Part shown: in pieces, positions 1 to 8,441 of the stretch | How the letters are laid out: each line of letters opens with the position of its first letter | Numbering within the stretch: the stretch's first letter is position 1 | Notes under the pieces: model-generated | Told to the model about the DNA's origin: nothing | Database searches by the model: none | Seen by the model: the letters and a program-made list of their open reading frames with translations, nothing else | Program-made: the position numbers and the translations under genes | Origin: Saprospirales bacterium GYS_P2D | Lineage (GTDB): Bacteria; Bacteroidota; Bacteroidia; Chitinophagales; Saprospiraceae | DNA length: 64,000 nt | Reading direction: 5' to 3' | Assembly (NCBI GenBank): GCA_009833045.1 | Contig: WUUP01000003.1 | Location: 1 to 64,000, forward strand

Positions 1-113
1 GGGTATTGATCGGCTGTCTGGATTCCATGTTTTATTGATTTTGATAAGTCTATTTTATCTTATCAAAAATAGTGTAACATACTGTCAGTCAAGCCTTTAT
101 CAGGGTGCGGTTT

Positions 114-183
114 GTTCAACGGTCTTGTGTATGTGGCGTGGCGGGCTTTTGCCCGCCATGAACACATACACCTTGTTGGGCGT
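114..183 (-). other. attC-like recombination site downstream of grpB (site A)
   Basis: Imperfect palindrome of about 70 bp. Read on the minus strand it opens with GCCCAAC (fits the integron R'' consensus RYYYAAC), continues with GTGTATGTG, a GGCGGGC-AAAA-GCCCGCC hairpin tip and CACATACAC, and closes with AAGACC-GTTGAAC (fits R' GTTRRRY). The two arms differ by a few unpaired bases (AA against AAGACC), as in real attC sites. The opening ACGCCCAAC is the exact complement of the junction just upstream of grpB at 742-750. The structure is directly visible; the attC identity is inferred, because no integrase is in the window. An ordinary terminator is less likely since neither strand has a T-run. 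Confidence 0.55.
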
Positions 184-195
184 TCGTGTTTATTT

Positions 196-723
196 TTATT
201 TTGATTTTTCAATTATTGATTCAACAAACTCTTTAGCCATGACCTCTTTTAGTTTCGCATATTCCTTTCTATCTTGGTTTACAATTTCCGCAATTTTGAA
301 TTTCATTTTTTCGTATTCTTCTCTTTCTTTAGGATTTTCTCTCAAATAATTCCTGAAGAATAGATGCCTTCGTAGTTCACTACTGTCTATATGGCAGACA
401 TACAAATGGTGTTTGATTGAGTCTACTATACTATGGTCATCTTCTTTTTCCTTCTTACGTTTAAATACTTCCCTCCCTATTATTCCCTGATTTCCATTGT
501 GATAGTAGCCAAGCCTTACTAAACTCTCTTTTATTTCATCGAATGATTCTGGTTTTTCATAAACAATATCAATATCTATAATTGGCTTTGCCGCTAATCC
601 TTTTATTGATGTACTTCCAATATGTTCAATGTTGATGTCATTACATGATATATTTTGTTCCAAAATATTTTTCAAATTATCGAAATCATGTACCCAACTT
701 TCCTGATATTCCAGTATTAGCAT
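196..723 (-). CDS. GrpB/UPF0157 family nucleotidyltransferase-fold protein
   Basis: 175 aa. The segment at residues 34-53 (HIGSTS then GLAAKPIIDIDI) is the signature of the GrpB family, a minimal nucleotidyltransferase-fold domain; further family marks are HLYVC near residue 108 and the FRNYLRENP-YE stretch near 125. No signal peptide or membrane segment, so cytosolic. The substrate is unknown for most members; some relatives are fused to CoaE. The gene is AT-rich and flanked by an attC-like site on each side (114-183 and 741-851), with matching 9-bp ends, so it reads as a single-gene mobile cassette. Such orphan GrpB genes are frequent accessory genes. Family call is firm; physiological role is not known. 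Confidence 0.88.
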   Translation of the reverse strand: MLILEYQESWVHDFDNLKNILEQNISCNDINIEHIGSTSIKGLAAKPIIDIDIVYEKPESFDEIKESLVRLGYYHNGNQGIIGREVFKRKKEKEDDHSIVDSIKHHLYVCHIDSSELRRHLFFRNYLRENPKEREEYEKMKFKIAEIVNQDRKEYAKLKEVMAKEFVESIIEKSK

Positions 724-740
724 TCTATTTTATTTTTCAT

Positions 741-851
741 GACGCCCAACTCGTTTATACCAGATCAAATCCCATGTTTTTGATCTGTTTTTTCATTCCC
801 TTCCATGGGATTCATACGAAGGTAAGATAAGTAAGGCCAACATACTGACAA
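741..851 (-). repeat. cassette-junction repeat, copy 1 (related to 11411-11520)
   Basis: About 105 bp that aligns with 11422-11520: both begin CAACTCGT, share CAGATCAAATCCC, a second TTGATCT half-site and GTAAGATAA. In both copies AGATCAA and TTGATCT form a small hairpin 10-20 bp outside the cassette start. Copy 1 also has AATCCCATG paired with CATGGGATT. It lies directly upstream of grpB, and the cassette end ACGCCCAAC (742-750) sits at its inner edge. I read it as the junction before the first cassette of an array, analogous to attI or a terminal attC. Its presence is seen; its function is inferred. Confidence 0.45.
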
Positions 852-963
852 AGAAAAACAGTCCCATAGTCAAAAGTAGTCTGTGGGATAGGAGGATATA
901 CATTTGGATATATCATGAGTACGTCCTTTATCGTCGATAGTCCTATTTTACTCCAGCTACACC

Positions 964-1587
964 CTATTTCGCTTGCTTAAAGCTGCAAAAGGTAAAATTC
1001 TGAATCGTGTCAAAAGGCGTCAAGTGATCGAAAGTCCTACATTCTATCTTTTCGAATAGTCCATTCAGACGCTCAGTCATGGAGCTTGCTGAGTATTGTT
1101 TGATGGCTATTCCACTACACTTTTTTGGTCCTTGATCTGAGAATGTGCCGAGGACTAAATATCCATTGGGATGTATATTTTCTTTAGCAGTGTGGAGATA
1201 GGTGGCGATGTCTGCTTCGTCAGTCAAAAAATGGAAAGCGGCTCTATCGTGCCACAAGTCATAGGTCTCTGTCGGCTCAAAACTTACTACATCTGCGACT
1301 ATCCACTTGACCTGATTTGCTCTTTCTCCGAGTCTTTGTTTAGCTCGAGATATGGCAGCTGCCGAAATATCCAACACTGTAACATCCTGATATCCCATAT
1401 CGAGCAAATGATCCACTAAAAAACTATCGCCACCGCCGACATCTATCACCTTGGCGGTGGTCGGGACCTTCAGTCGAGTCAAAAAATCTAAAGACGTACT
1501 CGGTGTCGGCTGATACCAGCTGACCTCCTGTAGGTCCTTGGTCTGATAGATATTTTCCCAGTGTTTCTTGCGATCAAATTTTTCCAT
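964..1587 (-). CDS. class I SAM-dependent methyltransferase
   Basis: 207 aa, soluble. Motif I of the Rossmann methyltransferase fold is clear at residues 47-56 (VIDVGGGDSF), followed by an acidic strand end at VTVLDIS and the motif IV-like DLWHDRAAFHFL near residue 110. Length is typical of small-molecule methyltransferases of the Methyltransf_11/25 or TPMT-like type; W-x-x-IY near the N terminus resembles thiopurine/tellurite-type relatives. The substrate cannot be told from sequence. Start chosen at the ATG preceded by AATTAGAATA, a leader shared with other accessory genes in this region. An attC-like half site lies just upstream at 1614-1657, suggesting it too entered as a cassette. Confidence 0.85.
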   Translation of the reverse strand: MEKFDRKKHWENIYQTKDLQEVSWYQPTPSTSLDFLTRLKVPTTAKVIDVGGGDSFLVDHLLDMGYQDVTVLDISAAAISRAKQRLGERANQVKWIVADVVSFEPTETYDLWHDRAAFHFLTDEADIATYLHTAKENIHPNGYLVLGTFSDQGPKKCSGIAIKQYSASSMTERLNGLFEKIECRTFDHLTPFDTIQNFTFCSFKQAK

Positions 1588-1613
1588 TATTCTAATTGGG
1601 TTTTTCTGTTAAA

Positions 1614-1657
1614 TGCATACGGTCTGTCATATGCGGCATGCATCATGTGATAGATAG
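1614..1657 (-). other. degenerate attC-like half site (site E)
   Basis: Short imperfect palindrome: CTGTCATATG..GCATG against CATG..CATGTGATAG, next to ATGCATACGGTC. The ACGGTCTG arm matches the ACGGTCTTG arm of sites 114-183 and 9954-10086. Unlike those it lacks a recognisable GTTGNNC partner on the far side, so it looks eroded. It lies between the Reg_prop lipoprotein and the methyltransferase, 27 bp upstream of the latter's start. Confidence 0.3.
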
Positions 1658-1682
1658 CTCAAGATAAAATAGCGCTTATTCA

Positions 1683-2729
1683 TTAAATCGTGAATTTTTC
1701 AAATGTCGACCCATTGTATTTATAGGCTCCGTTTTCGTGCGTCCCAAGCCACAGATCCCCTCTATTGTCTTTATATATGCAGAATAGAGCTATCTGTTTG
1801 GATAGGTCTTCTACTGGATGATGCGTAATTTTTGTTCCATCATATTCCCAAACACCGTCAAGATAGCTTACGAACCACAAATCATTATTGTCATCTTTCA
1901 CTGTAGATAAGTACTCGTCCAGATAGCTATCCTTTTTTCCATCTAAACCACCTATACTTTCGTGTCTTGTATAAAATTTGTCACTCCTCTGTGTGACACT
2001 GTCATATACACTATATCGAAATTCGGTATTAAACCAAAAGTCGCCATTTCTATCTTCGATAATAGACCGCACTCCATTTGCCCCTTCATTGCGAAATTCT
2101 GTCACATCATCTTCTGTGATCCACTCATGCGATATCCCATCATATCGACATACACCCACAGGATTAGTACCAAACCAGATGTTTCCCGTCCTGTCTTTAT
2201 AAATGCTGTAGATCTCAAAAGGATTGGGCAAATTAGGCGGCTTGGGTAGAGACAATTCGTATAGGGTACTGCCATCATAGCGATATACTTTCTCATTCTG
2301 ATATGCGTGCCTGAACCACATATCTGTTTCTTCAAGCTGCCAGTCATTACTGGATACAGGTGATAAGGTCGTCATAGCGTTTCCGTCAAATTTGACTATA
2401 GAAGACCTTGGATGACAGCTGGTAAAGTACATGTTACCAGATTCATCTTCTTGTATATCATCAATTCTATTATTGGGCAGACCATGTTTCGTGGTGTAAT
2501 TGGTCAATTCTTTCCCATCATATTTATAAATTCCAGTTTCCCAACTGCCAAACCAATAGACATCGTTTTTGTCTTGATAGATGACCATAATATTACTTCC
2601 GAGCTCAGAAACGATCTCCCCTCTTACCTTTTTCATGACATCTATTTGTTGCTTAGTAGGTTGACCATTACATGATGTCAAAAAAATCAATGCCGTGAAA
2701 GTGCTAACTATATTCAGTATTAATGTCAT
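1683..2729 (-). CDS. Reg_prop (two-component-regulator propeller) lipoprotein
   Basis: 348 aa. The first 20 residues form a lipoprotein signal peptide (hydrophobic stretch ending FLTSC, lipidated Cys20). The rest is built of repeated units of the form W-F-G-x-x-x-x-G-[IV]-x-[KR]-Y-D-G, e.g. around residues 54-72, 195-212 and 325-345, the signature of the Reg_prop beta-propeller found in periplasmic sensor halves of Bacteroidota hybrid two-component systems. Here there is no histidine kinase or transmembrane domain after the propeller, so it is a free-standing envelope propeller, not a regulator by itself. Ligand unknown. It is a single gene, with no obvious operon partner at either side. Confidence 0.85.
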   Translation of the reverse strand: MTLILNIVSTFTALIFLTSCNGQPTKQQIDVMKKVRGEIVSELGSNIMVIYQDKNDVYWFGSWETGIYKYDGKELTNYTTKHGLPNNRIDDIQEDESGNMYFTSCHPRSSIVKFDGNAMTTLSPVSSNDWQLEETDMWFRHAYQNEKVYRYDGSTLYELSLPKPPNLPNPFEIYSIYKDRTGNIWFGTNPVGVCRYDGISHEWITEDDVTEFRNEGANGVRSIIEDRNGDFWFNTEFRYSVYDSVTQRSDKFYTRHESIGGLDGKKDSYLDEYLSTVKDDNNDLWFVSYLDGVWEYDGTKITHHPVEDLSKQIALFCIYKDNRGDLWLGTHENGAYKYNGSTFEKFTI

Positions 2730-2824
2730 TTATTTGAAGTCGCTATTGGTCGTTTTTTGAAAAATCACTATTTCGGATAATCCTGATTATTGATTATTTT
2801 TCATTGGCATGCATTCTGTACTTT

Positions 2825-3292
2825 TCAGGGCTCAGAAGTACTTAGCATTTTGAGGAATGCTGCTTTCTCCATTTTCCCGACTGAATAGTCTATCACTACG
2901 CCATCAGGGTCGGTAAAGATGGTAATGGGTGTGACTCCGGCATTATACCGCTCAACGAGGTCTTGCACATTGGGATCGTCTACATCAATCATTATCGGGA
3001 CGAATTTTGAATTGATAGCCCGAGCCACGTCCTCCTCTGCGAATACTTCACGCTTCATGATCCGACATGGTACACACCACTGCCCGGTGAAGAAAAGCAT
3101 CATATTCTTATCTGATTCTTTGGCAAGGCGCTGAGCCGTGGCCATGTTGTCCGCCCAAGCTACATCATTAGCTGGAGCATAAAAGGAATACCATGCGTAC
3201 CAAAGTGACAGCACCAAGAAGCTCAGCCAAAACACCCGCCAAAAGGGATGTGATTTCTTTTTGGCAGATGCTGATTTATCTTTTTTATTCAT
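2825..3292 (-). CDS. membrane-anchored thioredoxin-family protein
   Basis: 155 aa. A lysine-rich N terminus is followed by one membrane segment (about residues 17-37) and a periplasmic thioredoxin fold with active site W72-C-V-P-C76. The spacing after the active site and the TPITIFTDPDG segment (cis-Pro region) fit the thioredoxin_7/DsbD-gamma-like group that reduces periplasmic disulfides. It probably faces the periplasm. The gene lies between a propeller lipoprotein and the S41 protease with about 100 bp on each side, so it may be transcribed alone. Confidence 0.85.
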   Translation of the reverse strand: MNKKDKSASAKKKSHPFWRVFWLSFLVLSLWYAWYSFYAPANDVAWADNMATAQRLAKESDKNMMLFFTGQWCVPCRIMKREVFAEEDVARAINSKFVPIMIDVDDPNVQDLVERYNAGVTPITIFTDPDGVVIDYSVGKMEKAAFLKMLSTSEP

Positions 3293-3392
3293 TGTAGATT
3301 ATTCAGATGATGTGATGAAGTTTATAAGATCCAGATAGATATTCACCTCAGAGTGGTCCCCATGAGATGAATATCTTCCAGACCGTAGTTTT

Positions 3393-6300
3393 TTATTCTC
3401 CTCGTAGTCCTTTAGCAGTACGATCCTCGAGTGGTGGCGCAGGTGTCTTGACGCCTGGCTGAGTTTGCAGTAGCTGCATGACCTCTGTGACGACTCGCTC
3501 TATCTGCGGGTCTCGGCCCTGCATGAGGAGATTAGGATCATCCCAGACCTCGATGTCGGGTGCTACTCCCTCTCCCTCCCAAAACCAATGACCATCATTG
3601 TCATAAAGTCTCGCTCCTGGCACAGTGATACCACCTCCATCGATGAGTCGGTGGCCAGTCGCAGGACCCACTAAGATACCGAGCGTCCGCTCGCCTACTA
3701 TAGGACCTGCCTCAAGCTCCTGAAATGCCCATGGCAGGCCATCACCACCAGATCCTGCCCAGCCATTGATGAGCATACCCATCGGTCCAGGATTCGCCTT
3801 CATCGGCTGAGTATGATCCTTGCCATGACGCCAGTGCAGATTGTACACGATAGGGCGCTGCAGCAGCTCTAAGAATCGATCTGCGAGCTGTCCACCTCCA
3901 TTAAATCGTTCGTCAATGATGAATCCTTCCTTGTCCAGCTGACCGTAGTACATACGGACTAACTCCATCTGACCCTGACCAGAAGTATTAGACATATAGA
4001 CATAGCCGAGCTTGCCATCTGACAGTTCATCGACCATTTTACGATTATTCTCTATCCACTCGAGATGTCGGAGTCGACTCTCTTGACCGATGTTGAGGCA
4101 GGAGATAGTATGTGTTTTGGCATCAGCCGCATTACCAGTGCTACTGACCTGGAGCGATACAGTCTTGCCAGCGAGATGAGCGAATGGCGCATAGGCCTCT
4201 CTATCCGCAGTCAGTGCTACCCCATTGACACTATGGACATAGTCACCCTCCTGGATGGCTGAGCCAGCGAGGTCCAGTGGAGATCTCACATCGGTATCCC
4301 AGACAGCGGGACGAACGATGCGCTTGATCCGATAGGCCTGCCCATCCAGCTCCCAGTCGACACCCAGATAGCCTGTATTATTGCGCTCGACGCTCTCCGT
4401 ATCTCCTCCAAAAGTGTAGGTATGCCCCGCACTCAGCTCGGAGACCAGATTAGATATGATAAAATTGACATCCCAGCGAGTACGAGCATCCTCGATGAGA
4501 GCGCCATACTGCTCACTCATCGCCTCCCAGTCAACTCCGTGCATATTAGGATCGTAGAAAAAATCTCTATGTCTCCTCCATGCATCTGCGAACAGCTGTC
4601 GCCACTCCTCTCGTGGGATATGCTGCATCGTGAGATCACCAGTAGGTACCGGCTTCTTGATCGCTTGACCAGGCTTGATATCTATCACACCGATAGATCC
4701 ACGACTGCGTACGATGAGCTGCTTATGATCAGCCGTCCATGCGATGCTATTGATCCCAGAGATGACCTCTGCCTCCTCTCGATCCTCAAAAGTGTATAGG
4801 ATGATCGTAGACTCATCTTTCTCTGAGCCCGTATTGGGAAACCTCCAATAGGCTAATCCTCCATCTGTCGGCATCAGACTACCGATATTGCCCGCATCGA
4901 CAGGTAGCAAAAACATACGAGTCTCGATATCTTCCATTTCAATTTTGACCTTGACACCTTCTTCTTCGTCATCTTTGGATTCGTCACCTTCTGCCATCTC
5001 GTTATCAGAGGCATCTTCCTTCCCTTTTTTGTCTTTCTTGCTTTTCGTATCGCTCTTTTCTGATTTGTCTTCCTTATCGGAATCTTCTTCTTTCTTCTCG
5101 AGCTTTACTTCATCATTTTTAGGAGCGAGTAGATGTGGGGTCTCTTTAGTCAATGGCAGCACTGCGATCTGTGTAGCATTGGGATATACCCAGGTACCAT
5201 CATTCATATCAGAGTAGTGTGGAGACAGACTCCGATTAGTCGTGTAGTAGAGATACTCGCCATCTGGGCTAAATACAGGACTACTATCATCATAAAAGTC
5301 ACTGGTCAGTCGATCTACTTGACCCGTAGGCAGGTGATATACATAGATCGATCCGTTGACATTTTCGCCTCCCTTACTATAGGTGATCCACTCGCTATCT
5401 GGTGCCCATGCTATCGAAAATCCACCTCTCCCATTGTGGGTGATATTCCAGTCCATATTGTCCGCTACGGTGACTTCGCCTGTCTCTACATTGATGATAT
5501 TGATATCATTCTGGTAGTCGATGAAGGTGATATACTCACTATCAGGCGACCAGAATAGCTCATAGCCATATCCGACACCAAAATCCGTCAACTGCCGGAC
5601 GCTCTGCTCATCTCCATAGGATCGTAGATGTACCTCCCACTCTCCACTCTCATCACTCCAGTAGGCGATGTGGTGACCATCCGGAGACCATGCTGGGTCT
5701 CGCTCCCAGGCTCCGCTGGTCTGTGATAGATTGATGGTATAGCCTTCCTTCACGGGGACATCAAAGAGCTCTCCTCTCGCCTCGATCACTAATCGCTTAG
5801 CTCCTGGAGCAGCAGTCATATTGCTGATGGACTGAGATACATTTTTTAGCTGAGGCATCTCGACCGACAGATCACTGACGATGTCGATCTCGACAGGTGT
5901 ATACTCCTGATCCGCCAGATCCATCGTAAACATCACGCCCCCATTCTCAAAGATCAAGGCATCAGATCCGCCAGATAAATGTGAGATGTCAAAATCCTCA
6001 AAAAAGGTCAACTGTGTCAGATCAGTAGTCGCTGGATCATAGGACCAGATATTGAGCCTCATGTTTTCATCTCTATCAGAGAGGAAATACAGCTTATCAC
6101 CGACCCATGTAGGCTGACCATCATTAGCTAAGTGATCAGTGATATTCTTGACCTCCTGAGTCGCCATATCGTAGATGTAGATATCAGAAGTGAGACCTCC
6201 TCGATATCGCTTGAATGGATAGCCCTCTGTGATCTTAGTGATATAAGCCAGCTGTGACCCATCGGGAGAATAAGAAGCTAACTCCCCATAAGGGATCGGT

Positions 6301-6746
6301 AGGCGCTCTGCATGACCTCCCTCCGCACTCACCGAGTAAAACTGACGAGACGAGCGCTGCCCTATCTCACGCCTCGAGGCAAATAGTAATCGGTCCCCAT
6401 CAGGGTGCCAGTCGACCATACGATCGGGCATCGTCTGATGAGTGACGACAGTCGGCAGTCCACCTGTCACAGGGATAGTGTAGACGTCGAGATTGCCATG
6501 ATAGCTGGCGGTATATCCGATCTCCTGCCCATCTGGAGAAAACTTAGGATAGGACTCTTCTCCTGGTGAATGCGTCAACTGTATAGCAGTGCCTCCGTCT
6601 CTATCTACGAGCCAGATATCTCCACCATAAACGAAGACAATATGCTCCTCCGAGATATCTGCGTATCGCATGAGCTTAGCACTGACCTGAGCCGATGATG
6701 ATAGTGTCACGAAGAGGCCTAAAAACAGTAGAATAGTATTTTTCAT
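3393..6746 (-). CDS. tricorn-like S41 family serine peptidase
   Basis: 1117 aa with a signal peptide (about residues 1-19, ending SSSAQ). Residues about 25-530 contain WD40/TolB-like propeller repeats (many SPDG-x-x-[IL] units), followed by a second propeller region, a PDZ-like section (VHSVNGVALT near 850) and a C-terminal S41 protease core. Catalytic features of tricorn are visible: the S-x-G-H segment near residue 774 and the nucleophile in GSGGD near residue 999. Known tricorns trim peptides released by other proteases; here export to the periplasm is likely. Residues about 540-605 are an unusual Lys/Glu/Asp-rich linker between propeller parts. GC content is higher than in the accessory genes around it, so it looks like resident chromosome. 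Confidence 0.93.
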   Translation of the reverse strand: MKNTILLFLGLFVTLSSSAQVSAKLMRYADISEEHIVFVYGGDIWLVDRDGGTAIQLTHSPGEESYPKFSPDGQEIGYTASYHGNLDVYTIPVTGGLPTVVTHQTMPDRMVDWHPDGDRLLFASRREIGQRSSRQFYSVSAEGGHAERLPIPYGELASYSPDGSQLAYITKITEGYPFKRYRGGLTSDIYIYDMATQEVKNITDHLANDGQPTWVGDKLYFLSDRDENMRLNIWSYDPATTDLTQLTFFEDFDISHLSGGSDALIFENGGVMFTMDLADQEYTPVEIDIVSDLSVEMPQLKNVSQSISNMTAAPGAKRLVIEARGELFDVPVKEGYTINLSQTSGAWERDPAWSPDGHHIAYWSDESGEWEVHLRSYGDEQSVRQLTDFGVGYGYELFWSPDSEYITFIDYQNDINIINVETGEVTVADNMDWNITHNGRGGFSIAWAPDSEWITYSKGGENVNGSIYVYHLPTGQVDRLTSDFYDDSSPVFSPDGEYLYYTTNRSLSPHYSDMNDGTWVYPNATQIAVLPLTKETPHLLAPKNDEVKLEKKEEDSDKEDKSEKSDTKSKKDKKGKEDASDNEMAEGDESKDDEEEGVKVKIEMEDIETRMFLLPVDAGNIGSLMPTDGGLAYWRFPNTGSEKDESTIILYTFEDREEAEVISGINSIAWTADHKQLIVRSRGSIGVIDIKPGQAIKKPVPTGDLTMQHIPREEWRQLFADAWRRHRDFFYDPNMHGVDWEAMSEQYGALIEDARTRWDVNFIISNLVSELSAGHTYTFGGDTESVERNNTGYLGVDWELDGQAYRIKRIVRPAVWDTDVRSPLDLAGSAIQEGDYVHSVNGVALTADREAYAPFAHLAGKTVSLQVSSTGNAADAKTHTISCLNIGQESRLRHLEWIENNRKMVDELSDGKLGYVYMSNTSGQGQMELVRMYYGQLDKEGFIIDERFNGGGQLADRFLELLQRPIVYNLHWRHGKDHTQPMKANPGPMGMLINGWAGSGGDGLPWAFQELEAGPIVGERTLGILVGPATGHRLIDGGGITVPGARLYDNDGHWFWEGEGVAPDIEVWDDPNLLMQGRDPQIERVVTEVMQLLQTQPGVKTPAPPLEDRTAKGLRGE

Positions 6747-6872
6747 AATTCTTTGGTATTAGTACGATCTGCTGAATATACGCTATGCCCGCCTCAATAA
6801 AGCCAGAATCAGCTACGATAAGACGAATAGAAAGAATCTATCGATGAATAATACGTACTACTGTCGAGCTAC

Positions 6873-7637
6873 CTATCTATAGTACCTACTCAGATGCGTA
6901 TCATCTGTAAGTGACTGATCTGCCAAAAATGTTAACTGTTTCGCTAAGGATTGGATATTCACCTGCCGAGCAGCAGTCTTTGTGATGTGGCGATACTCAT
7001 AGGGCATACCATTTTTTTCCAAAAACTCCTCGCAGTTGCTGCAATCGTGAGCTATCGGTATGAGTGTGATGTTGTCAGCGGCCAGTTCATCCAGTTTGGG
7101 AGTGATATTTTTAAGCGTCTCGACACAGGGCCTGCACCATGTAGCCCAGAAGTAAATGATCGTGGTATCCGTATCAAAAGCTGGCTGGAGGTGCTCTCCT
7201 GATGTCAGCTCGATTGGGAAATAACTATCCAGCGTATTAAGATGAGTCCTCTTAGCAACTTCCAGTTGTGACAAAGTCATTCCATTTTCTTCCTGGGACA
7301 GCTCATATGTTTGCCCATTAATGTTGAGCGTATTTATTTTCCCTATGAGCTCTATGGTGGGTCTATATTCCCCTTTCATTTTGACACCGATGTAGTCTAC
7401 ACCGACATCGCTATAGCTTTTATTTCCGTCCCAGTCGATCAAGTAGATCTTTCGCCCATCGATCTCTTTTTGGAGGTAGTTTTTGTCCACCTTATCAAAC
7501 ATATATTCATCCTCAAAGATGGGCTTACCCTCCATGACAGCGAAGGCGAATGTACCCCGTTCTGTAATATCACTGGTCTTTTCGCTCTGCGTGCAGGCGA
7601 TCATCGTTAAGATGATTAGCACTATTGCATACCTCAT
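6873..7637 (-). CDS. TlpA/ResA-like thioredoxin lipoprotein
   Basis: 254 aa. Lipoprotein signal with lipidated Cys15 (TMIAC). Residues about 25-150 are a domain without a recognised family, common in Bacteroidota disulfide proteins; residues about 155-245 are a thioredoxin fold with W167-C-R-P-C171, the CxxC of TlpA/ResA-type reductants. Expected to act in the periplasm, anchored to a membrane. The stretch after the active site (LIPIAHDCSNCEEFLEK) carries an additional CxxC, which could be a second redox or metal site. It follows the HD hydrolase gene with a 56-bp gap and may share its transcript. Confidence 0.85.
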   Translation of the reverse strand: MRYAIVLIILTMIACTQSEKTSDITERGTFAFAVMEGKPIFEDEYMFDKVDKNYLQKEIDGRKIYLIDWDGNKSYSDVGVDYIGVKMKGEYRPTIELIGKINTLNINGQTYELSQEENGMTLSQLEVAKRTHLNTLDSYFPIELTSGEHLQPAFDTDTTIIYFWATWCRPCVETLKNITPKLDELAADNITLIPIAHDCSNCEEFLEKNGMPYEYRHITKTAARQVNIQSLAKQLTFLADQSLTDDTHLSRYYR

Positions 7638-7693
7638 AATATTCTTGTTTTGTTTGGATAGAGTGACACTTTCAAATATAAGAACAACTTAAC

Positions 7694-8314
7694 CTATGTA
7701 CTCAATCGAACTAACTCCATTTCGAGATTCCATCTTGCCTGCTGCTCATATTTCTCATAAAATTCTGGAGTCTTAAATATCCAATCCATCGACAGAAAAT
7801 GATTGACTACTTTCTGACGGCCCTTCTTGTATAGAAAATTAGGATATATCGCATACTCTTTTCTAATGTTCGAGCAATAATTCGCATACATTTCTGGGTC
7901 TTTCCCTAAAATTGATAAATCCGCATCAGTAAAATAATTAGTATCAGAGTCTGTATACTCACGATGACTTTTAGTAGCCAGTATATGGTACTGACATAGA
8001 TTGACACTTTCTGTATCCACACCTATTGCTCTCATTCTATTCTCGGCTATCTCCGCACTTTTTTCTTCATTATCCTTTCTTGTAGATTTATAGATAAGAT
8101 CATGATAGTAAATAGCAAAAAGAACAGCCTCCCAATTTTGAATAAGCGGTTTTACGAGCGTTAATTCATTTAATAGGGCGCTAATATGATCAAGATTGTG
8201 ATAGTGACGATTCCTTTGAGAATACTTCTGCTCTATTTCCTTCCAGAGATCCTCTTGGTATATGTGCTCGACATCATAAGGCTTAATTAGATCTATGTAT
8301 ACTGCTTTTATCAA
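7694..8314 (-). CDS. HD-superfamily metal-dependent phosphohydrolase (COG4339-like)
   Basis: 206 aa, soluble. The N-terminal segment R-x-RHYHNLDHI (near residues 35-45) and YYHDLIY (near 70) provide the paired His/Asp metal ligands of the HD fold; a later helix with H-x-x-x-T-K-S-H (near 112) completes the pattern. The family is annotated as predicted metal-dependent HD phosphohydrolases, with no known substrate. No ATG precedes the conserved part; the reading frame begins after an in-frame TAA, and a TTG codon is the only plausible start. An attC-like site (8332-8400) lies immediately upstream, so it may be a cassette gene. Confidence 0.8.
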   Translation of the reverse strand: MIKAVYIDLIKPYDVEHIYQEDLWKEIEQKYSQRNRHYHNLDHISALLNELTLVKPLIQNWEAVLFAIYYHDLIYKSTRKDNEEKSAEIAENRMRAIGVDTESVNLCQYHILATKSHREYTDSDTNYFTDADLSILGKDPEMYANYCSNIRKEYAIYPNFLYKKGRQKVVNHFLSMDWIFKTPEFYEKYEQQARWNLEMELVRLST

Positions 8315-8331
8315 GTTTGGGTTGTTTTAAT

Positions 8332-8400
8332 GGCATCGGACGGATCGGCGATACCCAGCGTAGGCGTTAGCCTATGATGTGGTCATCGCTTGTTATGCAT
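8332..8400 (-). other. attC-like palindrome (site D)
   Basis: An imperfect stem about 69 bp long: GCGAT-ACC pairs with GGT-C-ATCGC leaving one unpaired C, and the tip is CGTAGGC-GTTA-GCCTATG. The outer ends are GCATCGGACGG and TTGTTATGC, so on the minus strand the site opens with GCATAAC, close to the R'' consensus. Unpaired single bases in the stem are a hallmark of attC sites. It sits between the 280-aa unknown and the HD gene. No T-run follows on the minus strand, which argues against an intrinsic terminator. Confidence 0.4.
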
Positions 8401-8441
8401 ATTCCTTTTATCTATTGCTTTTCATTTTTACTATATTGAAT

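Noticed and set aside
1-28. Possible start of a further cassette gene on the minus strand (ATG at 28-26)
   Set aside because: Only nine codons lie in the window, with no ribosome site, so nothing can be said.
35-349. Plus-strand reading frame across attC-like site A
   Set aside because: It runs through the palindrome and into grpB on the opposite strand; no family, no ribosome site.
4888-5217. Ser-rich plus-strand frame
   Set aside because: It is the antisense shadow of the Lys/Glu-rich linker of the protease gene.
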